The translations under genes and the position numbers were made by a program. The notes below the pieces were generated by a model. The model was not told the DNA's origin and searched no databases. It was given only the letters and a program-made list of their open reading frames with translations. DNA of 54,799 nt from Desulfurellales bacterium (GTDB taxonomy: Bacteria > Campylobacterota_A > Desulfurellia > Desulfurellales > Hippeaceae). Of this stretch, positions 34,755 to 42,369 are shown piece after piece. Location: the NCBI GenBank assembly GCA_027064065.1, contig JAMOQJ010000033.1:1-54799 (forward strand), read 5' to 3'. Position 1 is the stretch's first letter, and each line of letters begins with the position of its first letter.

Positions 34755-35806
34755 AAACAATTCTTGTAAGCGGAGTGGCTGGTTTCATAGGATTTCATCT
34801 TGTTAAAAAGCTTGTAAATAATGGATATGATGTTCTCGGTATAGATAATATAAACGATTATTACGACGTAAAACTAAAATACGGAAGACTAAAAGAACTC
34901 GGCATAGAAAAAGATAAGATAGAATACAACAAAATGGTTAAATCTTCTATTTTTGACAACTTCAAGTTTATAAAGCTCAATCTCGAAGACAAAGACAATA
35001 TATTTAAACTGTTAAGATATAATAGAGTAGAAAATATATGCCATCTTGCAGCACAGGCAGGTGTTAGATATTCATTAGAAAATCCTTATGCATATATAGA
35101 TAGCAATATTTATGGATTTATGAACATACTTGAAGCCTGTAGACAATTCAATATAAAAAACTTGTCTTTTGCAAGCTCTTCAAGTGTATACGGACTAAAT
35201 AAAAAACAGCCGTTCTCAGAACACGATTGCGTTGACCATCCGATAAGCCTATATGCAGCTACAAAAAAATCAAATGAGCTTATGGCTCATACATACGCAC
35301 ATCTTTTTGGGATTAAAGCAACAGGACTTAGATTTTTTACCGTATATGGACCTTGGGGAAGGCCCGATATGGCTCTATTTAAGTTTGTAAGAAATATTTT
35401 AGAAGATAAACCTATAGATGTATATAATTACGGTAATATGCAAAGGGATTTTACCTATATTGACGATATAGTAGATGGTGTTTTTCATACTATTGAACAT
35501 CCTGCAAAACCTAATGAGTTGTTCGATTTTTTAAACCCGGATTCTGCAAGCGCTCCATCAAGCTACAAAATTTATAACATAGGAAACAATTCTCCCGTTA
35601 AATTGATGGATTTTATAGAAGCGATAGAAGAAAACTTAAACAAAAAAGCAAAGATTAATATGATGCCTATGCAGATGGGTGATGTTGAATCAACCTATGC
35701 CGATGTATCAGACTTAATAAGCGATTTTAGGTATAAACCATCAACACCTATTAAAGTAGGAGTTAAGAAATTTATCGCTTGGTTTAGAGATTTCTATAAT
35801 ATTTAA
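34751..35806 (+). CDS. NAD-dependent sugar-nucleotide epimerase (UDP-glucuronate 4-epimerase-like)
   Basis: 351 residues, an extended SDR enzyme. The NAD site is GVAGFIGFHL; other signs are HLAAQAGVRYS, SSSVYG, and the catalytic YAATKKSNE and RFFTVYGPWGRPDMA. The last motif and overall length resemble UDP-glucuronate epimerases (CapI/GalE2-like) that supply galacturonate for surface polysaccharide. The start is GTG overlapping the dnaE stop. Other hexose epimerases are possible. Confidence 0.9.
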   Translation: MKTILVSGVAGFIGFHLVKKLVNNGYDVLGIDNINDYYDVKLKYGRLKELGIEKDKIEYNKMVKSSIFDNFKFIKLNLEDKDNIFKLLRYNRVENICHLAAQAGVRYSLENPYAYIDSNIYGFMNILEACRQFNIKNLSFASSSSVYGLNKKQPFSEHDCVDHPISLYAATKKSNELMAHTYAHLFGIKATGLRFFTVYGPWGRPDMALFKFVRNILEDKPIDVYNYGNMQRDFTYIDDIVDGVFHTIEHPAKPNELFDFLNPDSASAPSSYKIYNIGNNSPVKLMDFIEAIEENLNKKAKINMMPMQMGDVESTYADVSDLISDFRYKPSTPIKVGVKKFIAWFRDFYNI

Positions 35807-35812
35807 TAGTGC

Positions 35813-35841
35813 TTGACAAAAAATTGTTTTTCAAATAAAGT
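35813..35841 (+). promoter_or_regulatory. promoter of liv operon
   Basis: TTGACA (35813-35818), 17 nt, TAAAGT (35836-35841). Strong -35 and moderate -10, followed by a GGGAGGTG site for livK. Confidence 0.65.
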
Positions 35842-35870
35842 TACCTAAATTTAAGTTTGGGAGGTGTTGT

Positions 35871-36998
35871 ATGAAGAAGCTGTTTAGTTTCTTGGCCGTT
35901 ATTGTTGCAGCTTTGATGTTCATGACATCGAACGGTTTTGCAAAAGAGATTAAGATTGGTGTAGTATGGCCAATGACTGGGCCTATTGCTTCATTTGGTC
36001 AGATGGCTTGGAAGGGTGTTCAGATAACTAAGGATATGGAGCCAAAAACAAAAGACGGAGCCACAATTAAACTTATCCTCTTGGATAACAAGGGAGATAA
36101 GGTTGAAACAGCAAATGCTGTAAGTAGATTAATCACAAAAGATCACGTAAAAGCTATAATAGGCGCAATCGCAAGTGGAAATACGCTTGCTGCTGCTCCA
36201 ATAGCCGAAAAGAATCGCATTCCTTTACTTTCATCATCTGCAACAAACCCTCTTGTTACAAAGGGTAAAAAGTATGTTTCAAGGGTTTGTTTTATCGACC
36301 CATTCCAGGGCGCTGTTGCAGCAAAATATGCTATCAACAACCTACATGCCAAAACAGCTGCCGTTGTAATTGATATTTCTCAGGATTATTCTGTGGGATT
36401 AGCAAAATTCTTTATAGATAACTTTAAGAAAATGGGTGGAAAAATTGTCGTAAAAACATCTGTTCAGACAGAAGACCAGGATTTCTCAGCACAGGTTTCT
36501 GCAATAAAAGGGAAAAATCCTGACATTATTTATATGCCTACCTATTACCAAGCTTTAGCTCTATTTGCAAGGCAGGCAAGACAGTTTGGATTAAAGCAAA
36601 CAATATTGGCAGGAGACGGAGCTGAATCCTACTCTCTACTTAAGGTTGGTGGAAAGGCAGTAGAAGGCGTAACCTTTACAACCCATTACGACCCAAAAGC
36701 TACAGCAGGCAAAGTAGGAAAAGAGTTCTTGGCTAAATTCAAGAAAAACTATAATGTAGACCCAGACGCTATGGCTGCATTGGGAGCTGATGCTTATCTT
36801 GTTATGGTTGATGCAATCAATAGAGCAGGCGGAAGCAATGCTACAAGCGAAGCAATCAATAAAGCAATTAGGTCAACAAAGAATTTCCATGGCATAACAG
36901 GTGTATTAACGCTTGTAAACGGAGATGCCGTAAAGAGTGCAGTAATAAGACAGGTTAAAGACGGTAAATTCGTATATGTTACAACGGTTAACCCCTAA
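35871..36998 (+). CDS. livK: branched-chain amino acid ABC transporter, substrate-binding protein
   Basis: 375 residues with a 24-residue signal peptide (ending NGFA-KE). The mature protein has the type I periplasmic binding fold: IGVVWPMTGPIASFGQ, LLDNKGDKVETANAV and SSSATNPLV. It binds branched-chain amino acids or related compounds and presents them to LivHM. GC content and codon use are richer than its neighbours, consistent with high expression. A hairpin separates it from the permease genes. Confidence 0.93.
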   Translation: MKKLFSFLAVIVAALMFMTSNGFAKEIKIGVVWPMTGPIASFGQMAWKGVQITKDMEPKTKDGATIKLILLDNKGDKVETANAVSRLITKDHVKAIIGAIASGNTLAAAPIAEKNRIPLLSSSATNPLVTKGKKYVSRVCFIDPFQGAVAAKYAINNLHAKTAAVVIDISQDYSVGLAKFFIDNFKKMGGKIVVKTSVQTEDQDFSAQVSAIKGKNPDIIYMPTYYQALALFARQARQFGLKQTILAGDGAESYSLLKVGGKAVEGVTFTTHYDPKATAGKVGKEFLAKFKKNYNVDPDAMAALGADAYLVMVDAINRAGGSNATSEAINKAIRSTKNFHGITGVLTLVNGDAVKSAVIRQVKDGKFVYVTTVNP

Positions 36999-37013
36999 TA
37001 ATCCATCTATTCG

Positions 37014-37041
37014 GCGGGCTTTACATAAAGCCCGCTTCTTT
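37014..37041 (+). terminator. attenuating terminator between livK and livH
   Basis: GCGGGCTTTA (37014-37023) pairs with TAAAGCCCGC (37026-37035), followed by TTCTTT. No new promoter is evident before livH, so partial read-through would give more binding protein than permease. Confidence 0.8.
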
Positions 37042-37079
37042 AAAAAACCAAAAAATATAAATAAAAGAGAGCTGATAAA

Positions 37080-37976
37080 ATGAACACAACATTAATTCTT
37101 CAACAGTTGTTTAACGGACTTGCCTTAGGTAGTTTGTATGGCTTAATTGCTATCGGATATACTATGGTTTATGGCGTTATACGTCTTATCAACTTTGCCC
37201 ACGGCGATGTTATGATGGTTGGTACCTATATTGCAATTTTAGCAGTATCAGTACTGCTTTTGCCTTGGTGGGCTGCATTCTTATTAACAATATTTGCAAC
37301 AGCGTTTGTAGGAGTAGTTATAGATAAGATTGCCTACAAACCGCTAAGAAATGCCAGTAGAATCTCAAGCCTTATTACTGCAATAGGCGTTTCTTTTTTC
37401 TTGGAAAATCTATTTTTGGTTATTTTTGGTGGTGTTCCAAAATCCTTTCCCATACCTGCATTATTTAGCGGAACTCTTCATATAAAAGGTGTTATACTTC
37501 CTGTTATTTCCATAATTGTTCCGATTGTTGCCTTGGCATTCTTGGCTATTTTAATGTATATCTTACACAACACAAAATATGGCATAGCTATGAGAGCTCT
37601 TTCTTTAGATATGGATACAACCAGACTTATGGGCGCAAATGTCGATGCCATAATATCATTTGTGTTTGCCATAGGCTCATCCTTAGCGGCAGCAGGTGGT
37701 ATATTTTGGGCTCTTAAATATCCATCTATAAATCCGTTAATGGGCATTATGCCAGGGCTTAAGGCATTTGCCGCTGCGGTTTTGGGTGGTATAGGCTCAG
37801 TTCCCGGAGCTGCTATAGGTGGCTTCATAATAGGCATAGTAGAGATACTGGCGGTTGCCCTTTTCCCTCCTTTGGCAGGATACAAAGACGCTTTTGCGTT
37901 TTTACTGCTAATTTTCGTTCTTCTGTTTAAACCTACCGGCATCATGGGAGAAGACCTTGAAAGGGGGCGCTTCTAA
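37080..37976 (+). CDS. livH: branched-chain amino acid ABC transporter permease LivH
   Basis: 298 residues with about eight membrane helices. The family opening QQLFNGLALGSLYGLIAIGYTMVYGVIRLINFAHGD is present, and the ATPase-contact loop is near GMMP-like GIMPGLKAFAAAVLGGIGSVPGA. It forms half of the inner-membrane channel with LivM, which starts 2 nt downstream. Confidence 0.95.
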   Translation: MNTTLILQQLFNGLALGSLYGLIAIGYTMVYGVIRLINFAHGDVMMVGTYIAILAVSVLLLPWWAAFLLTIFATAFVGVVIDKIAYKPLRNASRISSLITAIGVSFFLENLFLVIFGGVPKSFPIPALFSGTLHIKGVILPVISIIVPIVALAFLAILMYILHNTKYGIAMRALSLDMDTTRLMGANVDAIISFVFAIGSSLAAAGGIFWALKYPSINPLMGIMPGLKAFAAAVLGGIGSVPGAAIGGFIIGIVEILAVALFPPLAGYKDAFAFLLLIFVLLFKPTGIMGEDLERGRF

Positions 37977-37978
37977 AA

Positions 37979-39019
37979 ATGAAAAGAAATCAGATTTTAA
38001 CCATATTATCCATAATCTTATTATTTTTGTTTTTATGGTATGCAAATAATAACTTAAGCGCTTACTATATTAGAATTTTAAACAATACGGCTATTTTTTT
38101 GATGCTTGCAGCAAGTTACAACTTAATAAACGGTGTTACTGGGCAGTTTTCATTGGAGCCAAACGGCTTTACCGCTATCGGTGCATATACAGCAGCCATT
38201 TTAACACTTACACCAGCTCAAAAAGAGGCTATGTTTATCATATCACCAATGGTGCCATGGCTTCAAAATCTACATATGTCTTTCTTTCCTGCTTTAATCG
38301 TAGCAGGTATTGTTACGGCTATAGTTGGATTTCTGCTTGGTTTTCCTGTTTTTAGGGTTAGAGGAGATTACCTTGCTATCGTTACGCTGGGTTTTGGATT
38401 AACAATTAGAGTTGTTTCAAATAATACTATATCTATAACGAATGGACCGCTTGGATTAAAAGGCATAGAAAATTACACAAACCTATGGTGGACATGGGGA
38501 TTCGCTGTAGTTACTTTAATCATAATAATGAGGCTTATAAACTCGGAATTTGGACGCGCTATGAAAGCCGTTAGAGACGACGAAGACGCAGCGATTGCAA
38601 TGGGTATAAATACATTCAAAATAAAGATGATTGCCTTCGTAACAAGTGCCTTTTTTGAAGGCGTTGCTGGTGGATTACTTGCCCATCTAATAACTACAAT
38701 ATCACCGACACTGTTTACATTTTTCTTAACATTTAACCTGTTGATAATTATAGTTATAGGTGGTTTAGGTAGTATGACGGGAACAGCAATTGCAACCATA
38801 CTTGTCGTGTGGGGCTCTGAAATATTGAGATTTGTAGAACAGCCCATGCATATTTTCAATTTTACGATACCGGGAATACCCGGTATGAGAATGGTTATAT
38901 TTTCGATACTGCTAATCGTTATAATGATTTTTGCCCGTGAAGGTATTATGGGTCAAAAGGAGTTTTCTTGGGATAGCTTGTTTAAACTATTTAAGACAAA
39001 AAAAGTGGCTAACAAATGA
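37979..39019 (+). CDS. livM: branched-chain amino acid ABC transporter permease LivM
   Basis: 346 residues with about ten membrane helices. Family motifs are LINGVTGQFSL, FRVRGDYLAIVTLGFG, TNGPLGLKGI and GLGSMTGT. Second channel subunit. It starts 2 nt after livH behind a GGGGGCG-like site inside livH, and its stop overlaps the livG start. Confidence 0.95.
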   Translation: MKRNQILTILSIILLFLFLWYANNNLSAYYIRILNNTAIFLMLAASYNLINGVTGQFSLEPNGFTAIGAYTAAILTLTPAQKEAMFIISPMVPWLQNLHMSFFPALIVAGIVTAIVGFLLGFPVFRVRGDYLAIVTLGFGLTIRVVSNNTISITNGPLGLKGIENYTNLWWTWGFAVVTLIIIMRLINSEFGRAMKAVRDDEDAAIAMGINTFKIKMIAFVTSAFFEGVAGGLLAHLITTISPTLFTFFLTFNLLIIIVIGGLGSMTGTAIATILVVWGSEILRFVEQPMHIFNFTIPGIPGMRMVIFSILLIVIMIFAREGIMGQKEFSWDSLFKLFKTKKVANK

Positions 39020-39786
39020 ATACAGTATTAAAATGCAATAAAATGACTATGAAATTTGGCGGCTTGACTGCCGTTAATGAATTTAGTGTAGAAATTCCCG
39101 AAAAAGAGATTTTTGGCTTAATTGGACCTAATGGCGCGGGAAAGACTACCGTTTTTAATATGATTACAGGTAACCTACAGCCAACATCGGGTATGATATA
39201 CTTCTACGACAAGCCGATAGTAGGATTAAAACCTTATCAGGTTGTATCCTTAGGCATGGCAAGAACCTTTCAAAATATTAGATTATTTACAAATCTGTCG
39301 GTTTTGGAAAATGTCTTAACCGGTTTCCATCATAAATTAAAATACAACTTACTGGATACCATATTAAGGCTGCCGAGATTTTCAAAAAACGAAAAAATTA
39401 TGACGGAAATGGCTATGGATTTACTTGAAAGCGTTAATTTGCAAGATAAGGCAAATCATAAAGCAAGCGAACTTCCGTACGGAGACAGAAGAAAGGTTGA
39501 GATAGCAAGGGCTCTTGCAACAGGTCCTAAAATGTTGCTTCTTGACGAGCCAGCAGCAGGAATGAACCCGCAAGAAACTATGTCTTTAATGTATTTTATT
39601 GAAGAAATAAGGGACAAATTTGATTTAACAATCCTTCTGATTGAACACGATATGAAATTTGTTATGAGCCTATGTAAAACCATAGCCGTATTAGACCATG
39701 GAGTGAAGATAGCCGAAGGCAAACCGGAAGAAGTTCAAAAAAATCCGGATGTTATAAGAGCATATTTAGGAGACATCAATGCTTAA
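39016..39786 (+). CDS. livG: branched-chain amino acid ABC transporter ATP-binding protein LivG
   Basis: 256 residues. Walker A GPNGAGKTT, Q-loop ARTFQNIRLF, signature region LPYGDRRKVEIARAL (the variant LSYGxQR form typical of LivG), Walker B MLLLDEPAAG and the switch His (LIEHDM). ATGA overlap with livM and 8-nt overlap with livF. Pairs with LivF to power the transporter. Confidence 0.96.
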   Translation: MNTVLKCNKMTMKFGGLTAVNEFSVEIPEKEIFGLIGPNGAGKTTVFNMITGNLQPTSGMIYFYDKPIVGLKPYQVVSLGMARTFQNIRLFTNLSVLENVLTGFHHKLKYNLLDTILRLPRFSKNEKIMTEMAMDLLESVNLQDKANHKASELPYGDRRKVEIARALATGPKMLLLDEPAAGMNPQETMSLMYFIEEIRDKFDLTILLIEHDMKFVMSLCKTIAVLDHGVKIAEGKPEEVQKNPDVIRAYLGDINA

Positions 39787-40480
39787 AGTTAAGGATTTGG
39801 ATGTTTATTACGGCGTTATACATGCCGTTAAAGGAATATCTTTTAATGTTCCCGAAGGAAAAATAGTTACACTTATCGGAGCAAACGGAGCAGGTAAAAG
39901 TAGCACACTGAAAGCAATTGCAGGATTGGTAAAATCCAAAGGCAATATAAAATTTTTAGGACATGATATAAGAGGCAAGCAAGCTCATAAAATATCAAAT
40001 ATGGGAATATCGCTTGTGCCTGAAGGCAGACATGTTTTTGTTAATTTGACCATACTTGAAAACCTTAGGATGGGTGGATTCAATAAAAAGCACTCCGAAC
40101 TTGAGCCTTTATACGAAAAGGCTTTTGAACTATTCCCTATCCTTAAAGAAAGAGCAAACCAAAAGGCAGGAACACTCTCAGGCGGCGAACAGCAGATGCT
40201 TGCTTTGGCAAGAGCGCTAATGAGCGAACCATCTCTACTTATGTTGGATGAGCCATCTCTTGGTCTTGCACCAAAAATTGTTGCTGAGGTTTTTGACATA
40301 GTTAAGATGCTAAACTCAAAAGGTATGACAGTTTTACTGGTAGAACAAAATGCTGCCCAAGCCCTAAAGATAGCACACTATGCATATGTGCTGGAAAATG
40401 GCGCAATAACACTTGAAGATGAAGCTAAAGCACTACTTAACAACGAACAAGTTAGAAAAAGCTATCTTGGAGAAATGTAA
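39779..40480 (+). CDS. livF: branched-chain amino acid ABC transporter ATP-binding protein LivF
   Basis: 233 residues. Walker A GANGAGKSS, SLVPEGRHVFVNLT, signature LSGGEQQMLALARAL, Walker B LLMLDEPSLGLAP and LLVEQNA in place of the switch His, as usual in LivF. Last gene of livKHMGF; a terminator follows. Confidence 0.96.
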   Translation: MLKVKDLDVYYGVIHAVKGISFNVPEGKIVTLIGANGAGKSSTLKAIAGLVKSKGNIKFLGHDIRGKQAHKISNMGISLVPEGRHVFVNLTILENLRMGGFNKKHSELEPLYEKAFELFPILKERANQKAGTLSGGEQQMLALARALMSEPSLLMLDEPSLGLAPKIVAEVFDIVKMLNSKGMTVLLVEQNAAQALKIAHYAYVLENGAITLEDEAKALLNNEQVRKSYLGEM

Positions 40481-40495
40481 ATTCATACACCCCCA

Positions 40496-40536
40496 GACCC
40501 CGAACATTCGGGGTCGTTTATTCTTGATTTTTTTAA
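40496..40536 (+). terminator. terminator after livF
   Basis: GACCCCGAA (40496-40504) pairs with TTCGGGGTC (40507-40515). The T-rich tail runs into the next promoter, so the end of the liv operon and the start of the regulator gene overlap. Confidence 0.82.
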
Positions 40537-40552
40537 AAAAAAGTTCTATAAG
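40524..40552 (+). promoter_or_regulatory. promoter of XRE-cupin regulator
   Basis: TTGATT (40524-40529), 17 nt of T and A runs, TATAAG (40547-40552). The -10 ends 9 nt before the ATG, so the transcript would have a leader of only 2-4 nt. Confidence 0.6.
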
Positions 40553-40561
40553 TGAAACGCT

Positions 40562-41107
40562 ATGAAACTTGGCGAAAAGATTCGAAGTTTACGAACAGAA
40601 AAACATATGACACTCAGAGACCTAAGCAAAAAATCGGGTTGCTCCTTAGGTTTTTTATCCCAAGTTGAACGTGATAAAGTTTCTCCAACCATATCAAGCC
40701 TAAGAAAGATAGCCGATGCTCTCGATACAAATATAATAAGTCTTTTTGAAGAAGAACAAACCCTTGATTCAATAGTTGTTAAAAAATCTCAAAGAGGAAA
40801 ATTTGAAAATAAACGTTCAAGAGTAAAATATGAATTATTGAGACCTCAATTTTCGGATACCACAATAGAAGCTCTTTATATGTACTTGGAAGGTGGTGCA
40901 TCCAGCGGACAATCCCCTCATTCGCATGATGGAGAAGAGCTTGCTATAGTAATAAAAGGTAAATTAAAGATAGAGGTTGGCGGAAAAACATACGTATTAG
41001 AAGAAGGCGATTCTGCAGTCTATAAATCAAATATCCCACACAGATGGGCAAACCCAACAGATGAGCAAACAGAAGTAATATGGATTAACCACCCACCAAC
41101 ATTTTAG
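40562..41107 (+). CDS. XRE-family regulator with C-terminal cupin domain
   Basis: 181 residues. Residues 5-60 form the HTH (LRTEKHMTLRDLSKKSGCSLGFLSQVERDKVSPTISSLRKIA). Residues 105-178 form a cupin with SGQSPHSHDGEELAIVIKGKLKI and EGDSAVYKSNIPHRWAN, which would bind a small ligand. Such proteins often control amino acid, polyamine or sugar genes; the adjacent liv operon is a candidate target. No SD; probably near-leaderless. It converges on the DUF985 gene with a 14-nt gap. Confidence 0.92.
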   Translation: MKLGEKIRSLRTEKHMTLRDLSKKSGCSLGFLSQVERDKVSPTISSLRKIADALDTNIISLFEEEQTLDSIVVKKSQRGKFENKRSRVKYELLRPQFSDTTIEALYMYLEGGASSGQSPHSHDGEELAIVIKGKLKIEVGGKTYVLEEGDSAVYKSNIPHRWANPTDEQTEVIWINHPPTF

Positions 41108-41121
41108 GGCATTTTTTCTAT

Positions 41122-41610
41122 CTATACAAACCTTTTAAGTTCAGGAAATCTTGTAATTATTTTTTCTTTTGTATATGCAATATCTTGAAGCATAACAAAA
41201 TCATCATATTCAAATGCTGGAGCGACGCTACATCCCACAAGAGAATATTCACCAACAGTTTCAGCAGCCTGCCAACAGTTAGCAGGAACAACAGCACAAT
41301 ACGATATTTCTTCGGTTTTACTGCCAATTGTTAGAGACCTATACTCCAAACCCTTTTCATCTACTATATGCAATCTCAACATATCGCCTTCATAAAAATG
41401 CCATATTTCGTCAGATTGAAGTTTATGAAAACGGCTAACACTATTATCCTTAGTCAAAAGGAAATATATGCTCGACAAAGCACGTCGTTCTTTTTTGTGT
41501 CTATTAGAAAAAACAGTGTTATCTGAGTAAAAAATCCTAAAAAAATATCCGCCTTCTTCGTGCTCTATTAAACCCAATCTTTCTATTAATTCTTCTATTC
41601 TTTTATTCAT
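41122..41610 (-). CDS. DUF985 cupin protein
   Basis: 162 residues from ATG 41610, which fits the family N-terminus (IEELIERLGLIEHEEGGYFFRIFYSD). Further motifs are ALSSIYFLL, DEIWHFYEGD and VVPANCWQAAE, then VAPAFEYDDFVM. Cupin_5 fold; function not established, though sugar-epimerase-like chemistry has been suggested for relatives. It overlaps the upstream small membrane gene by 8 nt (ATGAATAA). Confidence 0.9.
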   Translation of the reverse strand: MNKRIEELIERLGLIEHEEGGYFFRIFYSDNTVFSNRHKKERRALSSIYFLLTKDNSVSRFHKLQSDEIWHFYEGDMLRLHIVDEKGLEYRSLTIGSKTEEISYCAVVPANCWQAAETVGEYSLVGCSVAPAFEYDDFVMLQDIAYTKEKIITRFPELKRFV

Positions 41611-41866
41611 CTTTGACTTGTTTTTTGGCAGAAAGCAAAACAAATTGTCCACCTGTAAACTGTCCCAAAAAATAAGCGCCAACCATTATAGGAAATGTAT
41701 AAAGATGAAAACCCAAACCAGACAATATTCTTAAAGCAATAACAAACGGTATAGGTGTATGAACCCAAATAAACCAACTTTTAGAAAGTTTTTCACTTTT
41801 GGCTCTCATATATCCGCACGGTAGATTTATCAAAAATACCAAAAAAGCAACCGTATAAAGACTCAC
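41603..41866 (-). CDS. small membrane protein, unknown
   Basis: 87 residues with two to three hydrophobic segments (about 3-20, 33-50, 55-75). It contains LPCGYMRAKS and FIWVHTPIPFVIALRILSG. I do not recognise a named family. It overlaps the upstream lipoprotein gene by 4 nt and the downstream DUF985 gene by 8 nt, so it is translated as part of the unit. Confidence 0.7.
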   Translation of the reverse strand: MSLYTVAFLVFLINLPCGYMRAKSEKLSKSWFIWVHTPIPFVIALRILSGLGFHLYTFPIMVGAYFLGQFTGGQFVLLSAKKQVKDE

Positions 41867-42369
41867 TGTATAGCTCCTTTGTTTACTTTTATTTTTATGT
41901 TGTAGAAGTTCATCCTTAACCTTCTATAATTATCATCTTGAAGAATTATAGATGTAGGCAATATCTTTTCACCAAAACTCTTACATGACAAAACAAGCAG
42001 ATTTTTCTTTGTATTTCTTTTGCAGATTGTGTCAAAATTTTTCATTAGGTATATAATTAAAGGTTTATATAAAGACAAATCTTCTCCGTTCACTTCTATA
42101 TCTTCGTAAGTGTTTCCACTTTGATAATCCTTTAAATACACATCATTATCATCGGCATAAATACCGTAGACACTAAAACCAAAAGTGTTTACTACATCAA
42201 ATCTCAGATTACTATTTGATATACTAAAAAAACCTTCAAATACCTTTTGATTATAGAATGCGTTAAATGTTCCGTTAACGCTCTCTTTCGAAGGTACACC
42301 CTTAAATGTTGTGCATGAATACAAACTAACAGCAATTAAAAAAATCGCAAACAGAACTCTTAATCTCAT
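41863..42369 (-). CDS. lipoprotein, possibly LolB-like
   Basis: 168 residues with signal peptide and lipobox SLYSC at residue 19. The mature part begins with strands FNAFYNQKVFEGFFSISNSNLRFDVVNTFGFSVYG, a pattern like LolB/DUF4292 outer-membrane lipoproteins (beta strands followed by NxxG). This is suggestive only. The start lies 44 nt inside the 3' end of the helicase gene behind AAAGGTGGTG, in another frame. Probably outer-membrane attached. Confidence 0.72.
   Translation of the reverse strand: MRLRVLFAIFLIAVSLYSCTTFKGVPSKESVNGTFNAFYNQKVFEGFFSISNSNLRFDVVNTFGFSVYGIYADDNDVYLKDYQSGNTYEDIEVNGEDLSLYKPLIIYLMKNFDTICKRNTKKNLLVLSCKSFGEKILPTSIILQDDNYRRLRMNFYNIKIKVNKGAIQ

Noticed and set aside
33974-34798. 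274-residue antisense open frame in dnaE
   Set aside because: Ser/Phe-rich shadow of a clear dnaE coding region, with no RBS or family similarity.
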